A stretch of DNA of 64,000 bases from Oceaniferula marina (GTDB lineage: Bacteria > Verrucomicrobiota > Verrucomicrobiia > Verrucomicrobiales > Akkermansiaceae), in the NCBI RefSeq assembly GCF_013391475.1, contig NZ_JACBAZ010000001.1, positions 702,377 through 766,376 of the forward strand, read 5' to 3'. A program made the translations under genes and the position numbers. A model generated the notes under the pieces. It was not told the origin of the DNA. It saw nothing but the letters and a program-made list of their open reading frames with translations, and made no database searches. Shown in pieces: positions 55,741 to 64,000 of the stretch; position 1 is the stretch's first letter; the number at the start of each line of letters is the position of its first letter.

Positions 55741-55923
55741 ATGGCCGTTCCTAAGCGTAGAACCTCCAAGATGAAGCAGAAAATGCGTCGCGGCGCCAAT
55801 CGCTGGCGTACCCCTAAGCTCAAGACCTGTCCTGAGTGCGAAAGCCGCATTCCTTCCCACATCGCCTGCCCTCACTGCGGAACATACCGTGAGCGTCAGG
55901 TCCTCGAAGTGGACGACCTCTAA
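55741..55923 (+). CDS. rpmF: 50S ribosomal protein L32
   Basis: 60 residues. The start MAVPKRRTSKMKQKMRRGAN is the standard L32 N-terminus. CPEC and CPHC form the four-Cys zinc ribbon (about residues 30-33 and 43-46), so this is the zinc-binding form. CGTYRERQV near the end is also typical. The gene lies between yceD and plsX, as in many bacteria. A strong hairpin terminator lies 105 nt downstream, so rpmF and plsX are probably separate transcripts or partly attenuated. Confidence 0.97.
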   Translation: MAVPKRRTSKMKQKMRRGANRWRTPKLKTCPECESRIPSHIACPHCGTYRERQVLEVDDL

Positions 55924-56027
55924 TTTCATCTTTTGAAAGCGTCCGAACTTTCTCCTGGGGAAGTTCGTACGGGGTAAAACAAACACCCTGCCAACCGCTC
56001 GCGCACGCCGGGTTTCACTCTTTGACT

Positions 56028-56053
56028 AAGCGGAATGCCCCGGCATTCCGCTT
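56028..56053 (+). terminator. Strong hairpin terminator between rpmF and plsX
   Basis: AAGCGGAATGCC and GGCATTCCGCTT form a perfect 12-pair stem with a 2-base loop (CC), followed by GTTTCATTTCC. It lies 105 nt past rpmF and 37 nt before plsX, so it may terminate the rpmF transcript or attenuate expression of the fatty-acid genes. Confidence 0.8.
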
Positions 56054-56089
56054 GTTTCATTTCCATTTCTTTCTATACTTCCCAAACGT

Positions 56090-57112
56090 ATGAATATTGC
56101 TCTCGACGCCATGGGTGGCGACAATGCGCCCTTTGCTACCATCAAAGGTGCCCGCAACGCCCTCAAACTGTATCCTGAAATTTCCCGTCTATTCCTGGTG
56201 GGTGACAGTGCAGCTCTTCAGTCCGAGATGGATAAGTATAAACTGGACGACTCCCGAGCCACCATCATCCACGCCCCTGATGTCGTGGAAATGCATGAGT
56301 CCGGTGCCAAAGCCTTGCGCCGCAAAAAAAATTCATCCATCTCCATCGCCACCGACTTGGTAAAATCGGGAGATGCCGCGGCAGTCGTCAGTGCTGGTAA
56401 TACCGGCGCGGCCGTCGCCGCAGCTACGGTCAAACTGCGCACCCTCAATGGAGTTGAGCGGGCTGGCATCGCCACGGCCATGCCGAACGAATACGGCATC
56501 TGCAACCTACTGGATGCCGGTGCCAACCCGGAAGCCAAACCCAGCCACCTCGTCACCTACGCGATCATGGGCGCAGTCTATGCCCGCCAAGTGCTGGGAG
56601 TGGAAAAGCCGAACATCGGCCTGATGTCCAATGGCGAAGAGGATGAAAAAGGAACCACGTTCACCAAAGAAACCTTCGCCCTGCTCAACCACATGCACAA
56701 CACCGGTAGAGCACCCTTCAATTTTGTAGGTAACGTCGAAGGCCACGATCTCTTTGCATCCAAACTGGACGTAGTTCTCACCGACGGATTCACCGGTAAC
56801 ATCGTGCTCAAAAGCTGTGAAGCCACGGCCAAAGCCATGTCCAAGTGGCTCAAACTCGAATTCAAACGCAGCCCGTTCCGAATCATGGGGGCCGCCATCG
56901 CCCGAGGAGCCTTTAAAGCGGTCAAAAAACGGAGCAGCTACGAGTATGTCGGAGGATCTCCCTTACTGGGAGTCAAAGGAACCTGCATCATTGCCCACGG
57001 ATCCTCCTCCCCACTCGCCATCCAGAATGCCATCCGCGTAGCCGTGGAATCCGTCAGCCAGGAAGTCAACCCGCACATCGAGGAAGCCCTTCTTGAAATC
57101 AACCGTCCATGA
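56090..57112 (+). CDS. plsX: Phosphate acyltransferase PlsX
   Basis: 340 residues. MNIALDAMGGDNAPFATIKG is the family N-terminus. Conserved later motifs are SAGNTGA, GVERAGIATAMPNE, LLDAGAN, GLMSNGEE with the following KGT, FVGNVEGHD and VLTDGFTGNI. It converts acyl-ACP to acyl-phosphate for phospholipid synthesis (with PlsY). It is followed by fabH after 141 nt of unremarkable spacer, in the usual yceD-rpmF-plsX-fabH order. Confidence 0.96.
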   Translation: MNIALDAMGGDNAPFATIKGARNALKLYPEISRLFLVGDSAALQSEMDKYKLDDSRATIIHAPDVVEMHESGAKALRRKKNSSISIATDLVKSGDAAAVVSAGNTGAAVAAATVKLRTLNGVERAGIATAMPNEYGICNLLDAGANPEAKPSHLVTYAIMGAVYARQVLGVEKPNIGLMSNGEEDEKGTTFTKETFALLNHMHNTGRAPFNFVGNVEGHDLFASKLDVVLTDGFTGNIVLKSCEATAKAMSKWLKLEFKRSPFRIMGAAIARGAFKAVKKRSSYEYVGGSPLLGVKGTCIIAHGSSSPLAIQNAIRVAVESVSQEVNPHIEEALLEINRP

Positions 57113-57253
57113 TCTATCATGTCAACAAATGCGACCTTGAGGACACCTCTAAGGCTTACTGTCTGCAAAAATAGCATTGTGCACTGATTTCCGCTGTTCA
57201 TCCGAAAAAACTCGTCTAGAGTCTCGCCAGCATTTAGTCACTTTCTGATTTTT

Positions 57254-58255
57254 ATGAGCGATTACACTTCTGTCATCCCTGTCACCATCGCCGGAACCGG
57301 CAGTTATGTGCCCGAACGAGTTCTGACCAACGCCGAGCTCGAACAAATGGTCGAAACCTCGGACGAATGGATCACCTCCCGTACCGGCATCAAGGAGCGA
57401 CGCATCGCCCGTGATGATGAATTCACCTCCCACCTCGCTACCGAAGCCGCCAAAAAGGCTCTCGAGCAAGCTGACATCGCCGGCGAAGAACTCGACCTGA
57501 TCATTGTCGCCACCATCACTCCGGACACGCTGACCCCAGCAACGGCAAGTTACGTCCAAGCCAACCTCGGGGCCCTTTCTGCCGTCGCCTTTGACATTTC
57601 CGCCGCTTGTTCTGGCTTCCTCTACGCCATGAAAGTTGCCAAGCGCCTGATCTCGGACGGGGCCTACAAAAACGCCCTGATCATCGGAGCCGAAAAACTT
57701 TCATCCTTCACCGATTGGGAAGACCGCAACACCTGTGTGCTCTTCGGTGACGGTGCCGGAGCCGCCGTACTGAGACGCTCCAAAGAAGGTGAAGGCCGAA
57801 TTCTGGCCACAGAAACCGGCACGGACGGCCGCCACACCAAAATCCTTAACATCGCCGGTGGTGGCTCTGCTTGTCCGACAACCACCGACAATGCCGGGCA
57901 ACGACTCGCCACCTTGTCGATGCAAGGTCAGGAAGTCTTTAAACTGGCGGTCAATGCCATGAAAAAGGCGGCCGAAAAAGTGATCGACCGGGCCGGACTC
58001 AGTGCTGACGACGTCGCGCTGGTCATCCCCCATCAGGCAAACCTGCGTATCATCGATGCCATCGCCAAACGCCTGTCGGTGCCTAAAGAAAAAGTTTTTG
58101 TCAACTTGGACAAGTATGGCAATACCTCGGCAGCGGCAGTTGCCATTGCATTGGACGAAGCTCACCGTGAAGGACGCTTCAAACGCGGTGAAAACATCGT
58201 GCTGGTCGTCTTTGGTGCTGGCCTGACCTGGGCAGCTACTGCCATCGAGTGGTAA
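57254..58255 (+). CDS. fabH: 3-oxoacyl-ACP synthase III (FabH)
   Basis: 333 residues. The thiolase-fold catalytic triad is complete: Cys119 in DISAACSGFLYAM, His260 in VIPHQANLRI and Asn290 in DKYGNTSAAA. The N-terminal GTGSYVPERVLTN and DEWITSRTGI are standard. It starts fatty-acid synthesis by joining acetyl-CoA to malonyl-ACP. It is placed after plsX as in many bacteria. The start MSDYTSVIPV is supported by the usual short lead before the first strand. Confidence 0.96.
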   Translation: MSDYTSVIPVTIAGTGSYVPERVLTNAELEQMVETSDEWITSRTGIKERRIARDDEFTSHLATEAAKKALEQADIAGEELDLIIVATITPDTLTPATASYVQANLGALSAVAFDISAACSGFLYAMKVAKRLISDGAYKNALIIGAEKLSSFTDWEDRNTCVLFGDGAGAAVLRRSKEGEGRILATETGTDGRHTKILNIAGGGSACPTTTDNAGQRLATLSMQGQEVFKLAVNAMKKAAEKVIDRAGLSADDVALVIPHQANLRIIDAIAKRLSVPKEKVFVNLDKYGNTSAAAVAIALDEAHREGRFKRGENIVLVVFGAGLTWAATAIEW

Positions 58256-58300
58256 GCCCGCTGCAACGATTACCCGCAACCACAAGCCTCTGGCCAACCG

Positions 58301-58612
58301 ATGCGACAGTTTGTTCTCACCATCGGAACCATCGTAACTGCCCTGCTCAGCTGCTGGTATTTTTTTCAAGGAATCTCGGCGATCATGCGAGGTGGTTTGG
58401 AAAACTCCCTGCTCTATGTTTTTGTCTACACCCCGGTGCTGATGTCACTCACCATCTGTTTTGACCACGTCAACACCAATCTCCACAGCGAGTATCGCAA
58501 ACTCCGGCGCTCATTAGCCCGAAAACGAGGCGTCCAGCGCGATCCGCTCCACCCACGCTCACCGGAAGTGGAAGACACCCCGTGGGAGAACGATTCTTCA
58601 CATACCCACTAA
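58301..58612 (+). CDS. Small membrane protein of unknown function
   Basis: 103 residues. Two hydrophobic segments (about 4-28 and 36-54) are separated by a short loop, followed by a basic cytoplasmic tail (EYRKLRRSLARKRGVQRD) and a His/Asp-rich end. It starts 45 nt after fabH. The last 15 bases overlap the end of the convergent RodA/FtsW gene. No family recognised. It could be co-transcribed with fabH, and it is plausible rather than certain. Confidence 0.55.
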   Translation: MRQFVLTIGTIVTALLSCWYFFQGISAIMRGGLENSLLYVFVYTPVLMSLTICFDHVNTNLHSEYRKLRRSLARKRGVQRDPLHPRSPEVEDTPWENDSSHTH

Positions 58613-59812
58613 GGAGCCCATACTGCCATCCGGCTCGGAAAAGCGACGCTCGGGCTCGTCCTCAGCAATCAGAGGAACCACATTACGGTGGACCCAAACG
58701 CTCTGAACCAGACCGAGCAAAAACATACACATCAAAACGAAGGTTCCCGAATAGCTGACCAAAGGCAAAGGAATCCCCGTAATCGGCGTCAGTAGGATAC
58801 ACATGCCGATATTTTCGAAGATATGTGCAAAAAATAAGGCCACCACAGCAGCAACGATAATTCGCCCCGAACTATCCCGACTGCCAAAAGCGATAAACAG
58901 ACAGGTAATCAGCAAGGTGGAATAGCCGATCAAAAGGAGCAGACTCCCCCTGAACCCCTGCTCTTCTCCAATCACCCCAAAGATGAAATCGTTATGGGCG
59001 GTTTTCCATGGAATATACTTTTTATCGTGCAAGGAACCTTTCTGCTCAGAGGCATTCCAGCCAATCCCCTTCCAACCAGCTTTGCCAATCGCTGTAGACA
59101 CCCAGTGAGGAGCGTAAGCATCCCCATTGATATCGACATCCCTACCTTCCATCATATCCAGGTACAACTCGATCCGAGCCGCCCCCCGCGGTGAGGCCTG
59201 GGGTAAAATGATATAATACGCCAAAGCAATGCATCCAAAACCCACCAGCATCATCATCGCGAGATAACGAATGGGTATTCCACTGACAAACATGATCACC
59301 AAGGTGACCGGCACCCAAACCAAGGCTGAGCCCATATCACCCATCGCAACAACAATCAAAAAAGGAATCCCGGCCAAGATGCCAATCACCAGAACCCGGA
59401 CAAATGGCAACCTGAAAATGACATGCACACGGGGGAGGTCCTGCAAAACCGAACCCATCAAAACAATCCCCGCCGCAATCCCTAGCTGGGTAGGCTGAAA
59501 CATTTGCCCCGCCAAACTCACCTGGTGGACATCATTGCCTTTGAGCATCGCCCAAACCATCATCGCCAAGCCTACGAGATACATCGGAATACCCAGCCAA
59601 CGGATCCATTTGTAATCGACCAGAGCCGTGGTGAAAAACACAACACAACCGACCAATGCCCAGATTTTTTGCCGACCGGCGAAGTATTCACCCCCATTGT
59701 TTAAGTGCCGAGCCGCACTTTCAATGGCATAGACACCAAAGATCAACAAGGCAGCCATGGTCAGGACCAGCAGCCAGTTCATCCCCAGGATTTTTTTCAT
59801 CAACGGTGTCAT
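58598..59812 (-). CDS. rodA: RodA/FtsW family (SEDS) peptidoglycan glycosyltransferase
   Basis: 404 residues with about ten membrane segments. Signatures are AGQMFQPTQLG at about 100-110 (the usual QPSE-like loop), GDMGSALVWVP near 157-167, the extracellular loop with WNASEQKGSLHDKKYIP and HNDFIFGVIGEEQGF, and the C-terminal TPITGIPLPLVSYSG, normally PLPFVSYGG. It polymerises glycan strands during cell elongation or division. RodA is favoured over FtsW by overall similarity, not by proof. Met5 (59800) is an alternative start. The spacer to the Skp-like gene holds a strong terminator. Confidence 0.85.
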   Translation of the reverse strand: MTPLMKKILGMNWLLVLTMAALLIFGVYAIESAARHLNNGGEYFAGRQKIWALVGCVVFFTTALVDYKWIRWLGIPMYLVGLAMMVWAMLKGNDVHQVSLAGQMFQPTQLGIAAGIVLMGSVLQDLPRVHVIFRLPFVRVLVIGILAGIPFLIVVAMGDMGSALVWVPVTLVIMFVSGIPIRYLAMMMLVGFGCIALAYYIILPQASPRGAARIELYLDMMEGRDVDINGDAYAPHWVSTAIGKAGWKGIGWNASEQKGSLHDKKYIPWKTAHNDFIFGVIGEEQGFRGSLLLLIGYSTLLITCLFIAFGSRDSSGRIIVAAVVALFFAHIFENIGMCILLTPITGIPLPLVSYSGTFVLMCMFLLGLVQSVWVHRNVVPLIAEDEPERRFSEPDGSMGSLVGM

Positions 59813-59946
59813 TGCCTCAATCTACGCCTCACTTGTGCTCAATCTTATCGCCCTCTTTTCGCTAATCGGTTGCAGAGGGACCTACCTTACCCGCATCGCT
59901 CAAACGACCTACCCCCTCTCGGAAAAACATCAACCGTAAAAATGAA

Positions 59947-59982
59947 AATGCCCTTCCTCCGGAAGTCGAAGGAAAGGGCATT
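59947..59982 (-). terminator. Terminator after Skp-like gene
   Basis: On the minus strand, AATGCCCTTTCCTTC pairs with GGAGGAAGGGCATT (one bulged T) and is followed by TTCATTTTT. It lies about 27 nt past the stop of the Skp-like gene. Confidence 0.85.
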
Positions 59983-60008
59983 CAAATGTTTATAATCCGC
60001 TGGAGCGA

Positions 60009-60620
60009 TTACTCTTCGTCCTTTTTTGTCTCAGCTGCAGCTTTGGGAGCGTCAGCATTCAATTCAACCAATAAAGCAGCGGTGATGTCAGTCGCATCCT
60101 TGGTGTAAAGCAGGAAGGGCACCTGATTGGCACTCAATCCAGACTTATCCAGAACAAAATCAAAATCCTCTTTTTTGGAGTGGTCCACGATCCGCTTGCG
60201 AATCTCTTCCAGAATCCCTTGCATGCTGGCTTGCTTCTTAAGTTCCAAAGCACGGGTCCGGCGGCTCAGGAATTCGCGACGCTCACGGTCCATGGCCTTG
60301 GCTTCATCCAACTTCAATTGAAATTCACGGGATTTTTTCTGCTTCACGTTAGCACCCAACGCAGGGTCTTCGATTTTCTTCTTAATCGCCTGCAGTTGCT
60401 CTTCAATCGTGCGAATACCGGCCAAACGCTCGTTATTTTCCTTCTGGATACGGGCAAATTCCTCACTGAACTTCTGTTGTTCTTCCGTCGTCCGGTGGTA
60501 CTCTTTAAAGAGGTTCTGCATATCCACAGTAGCAATCTTGAGTTTCTCTGCCGCTGCCGAACCAATGCCGAGTGCTGCCATAGCACAGATCATAAAGGAA
60601 AATTTAAGGTATTTTTTCAT
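60009..60620 (-). CDS. OmpH/Skp-like periplasmic chaperone
   Basis: 203 residues with a signal peptide (about 1-24, cut near AAAEKL). KIATVDMQNLFKEYHRTTEE is the conserved first strand and helix start. A long charged coiled-coil region (about 45-140, for example FARIQKENNERLAGIRTIEE) and a C-terminal strand region (DFDFVLDKSGLSANQVPFLL) follow, as in Skp. The C-terminal tail is rich in Ala, Lys and Glu. Such proteins hold unfolded outer-membrane proteins in the periplasm. It usually lies near bamA or lpxD, but here it stands alone, divergent from panC with a 163-nt spacer. Confidence 0.88.
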   Translation of the reverse strand: MKKYLKFSFMICAMAALGIGSAAAEKLKIATVDMQNLFKEYHRTTEEQQKFSEEFARIQKENNERLAGIRTIEEQLQAIKKKIEDPALGANVKQKKSREFQLKLDEAKAMDRERREFLSRRTRALELKKQASMQGILEEIRKRIVDHSKKEDFDFVLDKSGLSANQVPFLLYTKDATDITAALLVELNADAPKAAAETKKDEE

Positions 60621-60783
60621 ATGGAATTATCGTGATGGTTTGAGGTGGTTTATCGCTGGAGCGATCTTGGCGACTCACAACGCTGCCGACAAGCTGCACA
60701 AAATAGCTTGCCACGTCAACATCTATAAAGGAAAGATTCCCACGTCCAAACAGCCAATCTTCAGACCACCCCATCACTGTGCC

Positions 60784-61632
60784 ATGCTCTGTATCCACAC
60801 CCCAGACAAACTAGCAGCTAGCCTAGATCTCCAGCCTACTCCGCGCATTCTGGTCCCCACCATGGGGGCCTTGCACGACGGCCATCTCACCTTGGTCAAG
60901 AGAGCTCGGGAACTGGCTGGACCGACAGGATCCGTCATCCTCACGCTCTTCGTCAATCCCACCCAGTTCAATAACCCGAAGGACCTCGACAAATACCCTC
61001 GATCCCTCGAGCGAGACCTCGAACTCTGCAAACAACATGGTGTGGACCTCGTGTTTGCCCCGGAAAGTGGAGCCATGTATTATCAAGACCATTCCGTGAA
61101 CATCTCAGAGTCATCCCTCACTCAGCGACTCTGTGGAGCCACCCGGCCAGGCCACTTCGATGGCGTCTGCACCGTGGTCATGAAACTCTTCAACCTTTGC
61201 CGGGCGGACGCCGCCGTCTTCGGCAAAAAAGACTACCAGCAACTCGCTGTCATCCGACGCATGGTGCGAGACCTGAACATCCCGATCACCATCGAAGGCG
61301 TCGATACCGTCAGGGAACCAGACGGCCTGGCGATGTCGTCCAGAAACACCCGTCTGACCACGGACCAACGGTCAGATGCCCCACGCATACGCAAAGCCCT
61401 GCTTGCCGCCCGTGATGCCTTTCTCCATGGATCATCCCAAGTCCAAGCATTACTGGAGCTGACCCGCGCCGAAATTGAGGCCTCTCCGGAAAACAAGCGG
61501 ATTGATTACCTCGAGCTACTTGATGCCGAATCCCTGCAACCGATCGAAGAGGTCACACGCCCTGCGGTTATGGCCACAGCCGTCTTCTATGGTGACGTCC
61601 GCCTGATCGACAACATCGAGATGCTCCCGTAG
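60784..61632 (+). CDS. panC: Pantothenate synthetase
   Basis: 282 residues from the ATG at 60784; the frame opens far upstream at 60409 inside the opposite gene. LVPTMGALHDGHLTLVKRA contains the nucleotide-binding H-x-G-H (His31, His34). TLFVNPTQFNNPKDLDKYPR, FDGVCTVVMKLFNL, FGKKDYQQLAVIRRM and GLAMSSRNTRL are the standard PanC motifs, KDYQQ and SSRN being catalytic. It joins pantoate and beta-alanine with ATP to give pantothenate for CoA. panB and panD are not in the window. Confidence 0.95.
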   Translation: MLCIHTPDKLAASLDLQPTPRILVPTMGALHDGHLTLVKRARELAGPTGSVILTLFVNPTQFNNPKDLDKYPRSLERDLELCKQHGVDLVFAPESGAMYYQDHSVNISESSLTQRLCGATRPGHFDGVCTVVMKLFNLCRADAAVFGKKDYQQLAVIRRMVRDLNIPITIEGVDTVREPDGLAMSSRNTRLTTDQRSDAPRIRKALLAARDAFLHGSSQVQALLELTRAEIEASPENKRIDYLELLDAESLQPIEEVTRPAVMATAVFYGDVRLIDNIEMLP

Positions 61633-61660
61633 CGAAAAGAACCTGTTCAAAGCTCAAAAA

Positions 61661-61699
61661 AAAGCCCAACCTGTTTGAGATGACACAGGCTGAGGCTTT
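61661..61699 (+). terminator. Weak hairpin after panC
   Basis: AGCC and CCTGT pair with ACAGG and GGCT in two stacked stems, about 30 nt past the panC stop. Only a short TTTC follows, so termination is uncertain. Confidence 0.35.
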
Positions 61700-61867
61700 C
61701 TGCTGCACGAGAGGTGGATCATACAAGGAATTCGTGCCAAGCACGGAGAGCGCTTGAAGGATCCCCCACCCGTTGGGTCACCCCAAGGCCTAAGCTTGTC
61801 ACGATCATTGGATTTCAGTGTAGGCCCGTCCTGCAGACCCACCAGAGCTTTGACATTTCACTCTCCC

Positions 61868-64000
61868 ATGCACGATTCCCATTTCTACCTGCACCATCAC
61901 CCCAAACAAGAAGTTCTGGCAGATCTTCTTTTATCCAAACTAGAAGCCGAGAGCTCGGGCGACCCGTTTCACCAGTCTACGGTCATGGTCCGAAATCAGG
62001 GGATGGGCACGTGGCTGCAGCGCCGGATTGCGCACCAACACGCGGTCTGCATGCAGATCAACTTCCCTCAACCAAACCGCTTTCTCCAAGAGGTCCTAGA
62101 AGCACCAAGCATTGACCCCGAACATTTGAAGTGGCAAATCTATCAGCAGTTACCAAACCTCTGCGAGCGAGCATCATTCCGTGCCATTCAACAATACTTG
62201 GCCCCCAGTGACAGCACGCAATCTGCCACATTAAAACGATACCAGTTAGCGGGTGTGCTTGCCGGGCTCTTTGACCGCTATCTCTTATACCGCCCCGACT
62301 GGATTGCCCAATGGCAACAACCCCAAACAAACAAAGACTCCTCAGCGGATGAACAATGGCAACGCGAGCTCTGGCAAGCCATCTCCCCCGACACGGAAAC
62401 CCACTGGTCCCAGGTCTTACTCAGCGATGCTCCTCTACCTGCTCCAAGCCAAACCATCACCAGCCTGCACGTCTTTGGCATCACTAACTTTGCTCCAGCC
62501 TATACCCGCTTCCTCAATAAACTGAGCACCCATATTCCGGTTCACATCTACTGGATGAACCCAGTGGAAAAAGATGGTGGATACTGGGAAGACTCCGCCA
62601 CACGTAAAGACTGGCTGCTTGCCAAAGCCTTCGATGACCCTGAAATCCTACAGCAGAACAACCCACTCCTATCCTGCTTCGGGCGACTAGGACGCGAATT
62701 CATCCACACGCTCTACGGTGGAACCACAGAGGAAATCCACATCCAGGAAGAAGAACACGGACTACCACAGGCCAGCGCCAGCACCCCGACCACCCGACTC
62801 AGCCAGCTCCAAACCAGCCTCTATCAAAACAACGCTGAACCCAACAACCACAAACCTGATAGCGATGACTCCAGCATCTCGATCCACGCCTGCCACAGCC
62901 CATTGCGTGAACTCGAAACTTTGAAAACCTATCTCTTCACCCTGGCTGAAGACACCCCTCTCAACCCCGGCGATGTGCTCGTCATGTGCCCGGACATCAG
63001 CACCTACGCGCCTGCTATCGAGGCTATCTTTGGCAAACACCACAATCAAGACCTCCCGTATATTCCCTTCTCCATTGGGGACCACGGTCAACCCGACAAC
63101 GAACCATCGATCACATCGCTGCTTTCCCTGTTCTCACTGCACCGCTCACGGTTCACCAATCAAGAAGCACTCAAACTGCTTTCCACTCCCAGCATCCTCG
63201 AATATTTCGAGCTCAACGAAGAGGATATCCCCACGATCAAAGACTGGATCCAACAAAATGGGATCCGATGGGGGTTCAACAGCCAGCATGTCCAACAATC
63301 AACACCAGGTTGTCCAGAATCCAGCTGGACATGGCAACATGGTATCGACCGGATGTTACTCGGCTACGCCATGCCGAACCACCCCAAGGCAAACACCCCC
63401 ACACTCTGGAACCACATCTCTCCATTCCACCACATCGAAGGGACCAACACCCGAATCCTCGACGCACTTTGCAACTTCCTCGACTGGTGCCGTAAAATCC
63501 GACAAGCACTTCATAGCGACCGATCACTCGCCGATTGGGTGGAACTCACCCGCGAGTGGCTAGACACAGGAACCAGCAAGTCCGATACCCACCAGCGAAC
63601 CCTGCGCCCATTCGACACCGCACTCGACACCATCCAGCAGCAGGCAAAGGCCATGAGCGAAAGCGTTCCCGCCGAGGTCATGCTCGAACACCTCACCCAG
63701 ACGCTGCACAATGCTCCCGCCTACGGTGGCTTCCTCAATGGCTCTGTCACCTTCTGCGAAATGAAGCCGATGCGAGCCATCCCCGCACGCATCATTTGCC
63801 TTCTGGGAATGAACCATGATGCCTTCCCTCGCCCGGACAGCGAGACCGCATTTGACCTTACCCGCTTGAAACGCCGCATGGGCGATCGCTCATCCCGCGA
63901 CGACGACACCTACGCCTTTCTTGAGGCCCTGCTCTCAGCCAGAGAACACCTCTTCATCTCCTACCTCGGAACCTCCATCAAAGACGGCAAACCACGTCCA
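61868..64000 (+). CDS. recC: RecBCD exonuclease subunit RecC, 5' part
   Basis: 711 codons from the ATG at 61868, open to the right edge. It is an Exo V gamma chain by eye: MVRNQGMGTWLQRRIA (near 40-55) is the usual helicase-like motif, and RYQLAGVLAGLFDRYLLYRP is the next conserved block. LHVFGITNFAPAYTRFL, SPLRELETLKTYLFTLAED, DVLVMCPDISTYAPAIEAIF and PYIPFSIGD follow. The end RIICLLGMNHDAFPR, LFISYLGTSIKDG is also as in RecC, before the nuclease-like C-terminal domain, which is outside the window. It works with RecB and RecD in double-strand break repair; those genes are expected downstream. The start is the first in-frame ATG after a 235-nt spacer. Confidence 0.9.
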   Translation, partial: MHDSHFYLHHHPKQEVLADLLLSKLEAESSGDPFHQSTVMVRNQGMGTWLQRRIAHQHAVCMQINFPQPNRFLQEVLEAPSIDPEHLKWQIYQQLPNLCERASFRAIQQYLAPSDSTQSATLKRYQLAGVLAGLFDRYLLYRPDWIAQWQQPQTNKDSSADEQWQRELWQAISPDTETHWSQVLLSDAPLPAPSQTITSLHVFGITNFAPAYTRFLNKLSTHIPVHIYWMNPVEKDGGYWEDSATRKDWLLAKAFDDPEILQQNNPLLSCFGRLGREFIHTLYGGTTEEIHIQEEEHGLPQASASTPTTRLSQLQTSLYQNNAEPNNHKPDSDDSSISIHACHSPLRELETLKTYLFTLAEDTPLNPGDVLVMCPDISTYAPAIEAIFGKHHNQDLPYIPFSIGDHGQPDNEPSITSLLSLFSLHRSRFTNQEALKLLSTPSILEYFELNEEDIPTIKDWIQQNGIRWGFNSQHVQQSTPGCPESSWTWQHGIDRMLLGYAMPNHPKANTPTLWNHISPFHHIEGTNTRILDALCNFLDWCRKIRQALHSDRSLADWVELTREWLDTGTSKSDTHQRTLRPFDTALDTIQQQAKAMSESVPAEVMLEHLTQTLHNAPAYGGFLNGSVTFCEMKPMRAIPARIICLLGMNHDAFPRPDSETAFDLTRLKRRMGDRSSRDDDTYAFLEALLSAREHLFISYLGTSIKDGKPRP

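Noticed and set aside
61798-61806. GTCACGATC downstream of panC
   Set aside because: Single arm with no mirrored half and outside the polysaccharide region; chance occurrence.
62762-63563. Overlapping ORFs on both strands in the last 1.5 kb
   Set aside because: All lie within the open recC frame that runs off the right edge.
1-64000. tRNA, rRNA, CRISPR array or insertion sequence
   Set aside because: No cloverleaf with a GGTTCGA-like arm, no regular spaced repeats and no transposase frame were seen.

Overview
The window looks like a chromosome segment of a marine member of the Verrucomicrobiota, probably order Verrucomicrobiales. The evidence is two secreted proteins ending in the short verrucomicrobial PEP-CTERM signal (VPEPSST, Gly/Leu-rich segment, terminal Arg run), a giant PilX-like prepilin protein of the Verru_Chthon cassette type, a mini-protein resembling SHD1, and many secreted sulfatases. 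Taxonomy is inferred from protein style only.

Positions 1-36,400 form a polysaccharide utilisation region. It encodes nine formylglycine-type sulfatases, a GH95 alpha-L-fucosidase-family enzyme, a GH2 enzyme, a GH36-like enzyme, two related serine esterases (one fused to two copies of an unnamed domain), two PEP-CTERM proteins, a TIM-barrel-like secreted protein and the SHD1-like mini-protein. Almost all carry signal peptides. A sulfated, fucose-containing and acylated glycan such as fucoidan is the most likely substrate (inference). I see no transporter, no sulfatase-maturing enzyme, no exosortase and no recognisable transcription factor here. The region also holds decay: an esterase C-terminus remnant at 7061-7170 and a possible discoidin-like remnant at 36270-36392.

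The most striking signal is an 18-bp palindrome, GTCACG-N6-CGTGAC. Nine close copies and three weaker ones all lie in intergenic DNA between 2,894 and 35,940, upstream of nearly every transcription unit of this region. I found none in the housekeeping half. It is very likely the operator of one unknown regulator that controls the whole region.

Positions 36,600-64,000 are ordinary housekeeping and accessory genes: a small lipoprotein and a hydrolase; a LemA/M48 protease pair; an Omp85-like barrel protein; two tandem paralogues of unknown function; a TetR-OMF-MFP-RND efflux operon with a probable autoregulatory site; a left-handed beta-helix protein; a MATE exporter; membrane proteins; selD; the yceD-rpmF-plsX-fabH block; a RodA/FtsW protein; a Skp-like chaperone; panC; and the 5' part of recC running off the right edge.

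selD is itself a selenoprotein gene. An in-frame TGA at 54129-54131 stands where the catalytic Cys normally is, followed by a candidate SECIS hairpin, so the organism should use selenocysteine. No tRNA, rRNA, CRISPR array or intact insertion sequence was seen.
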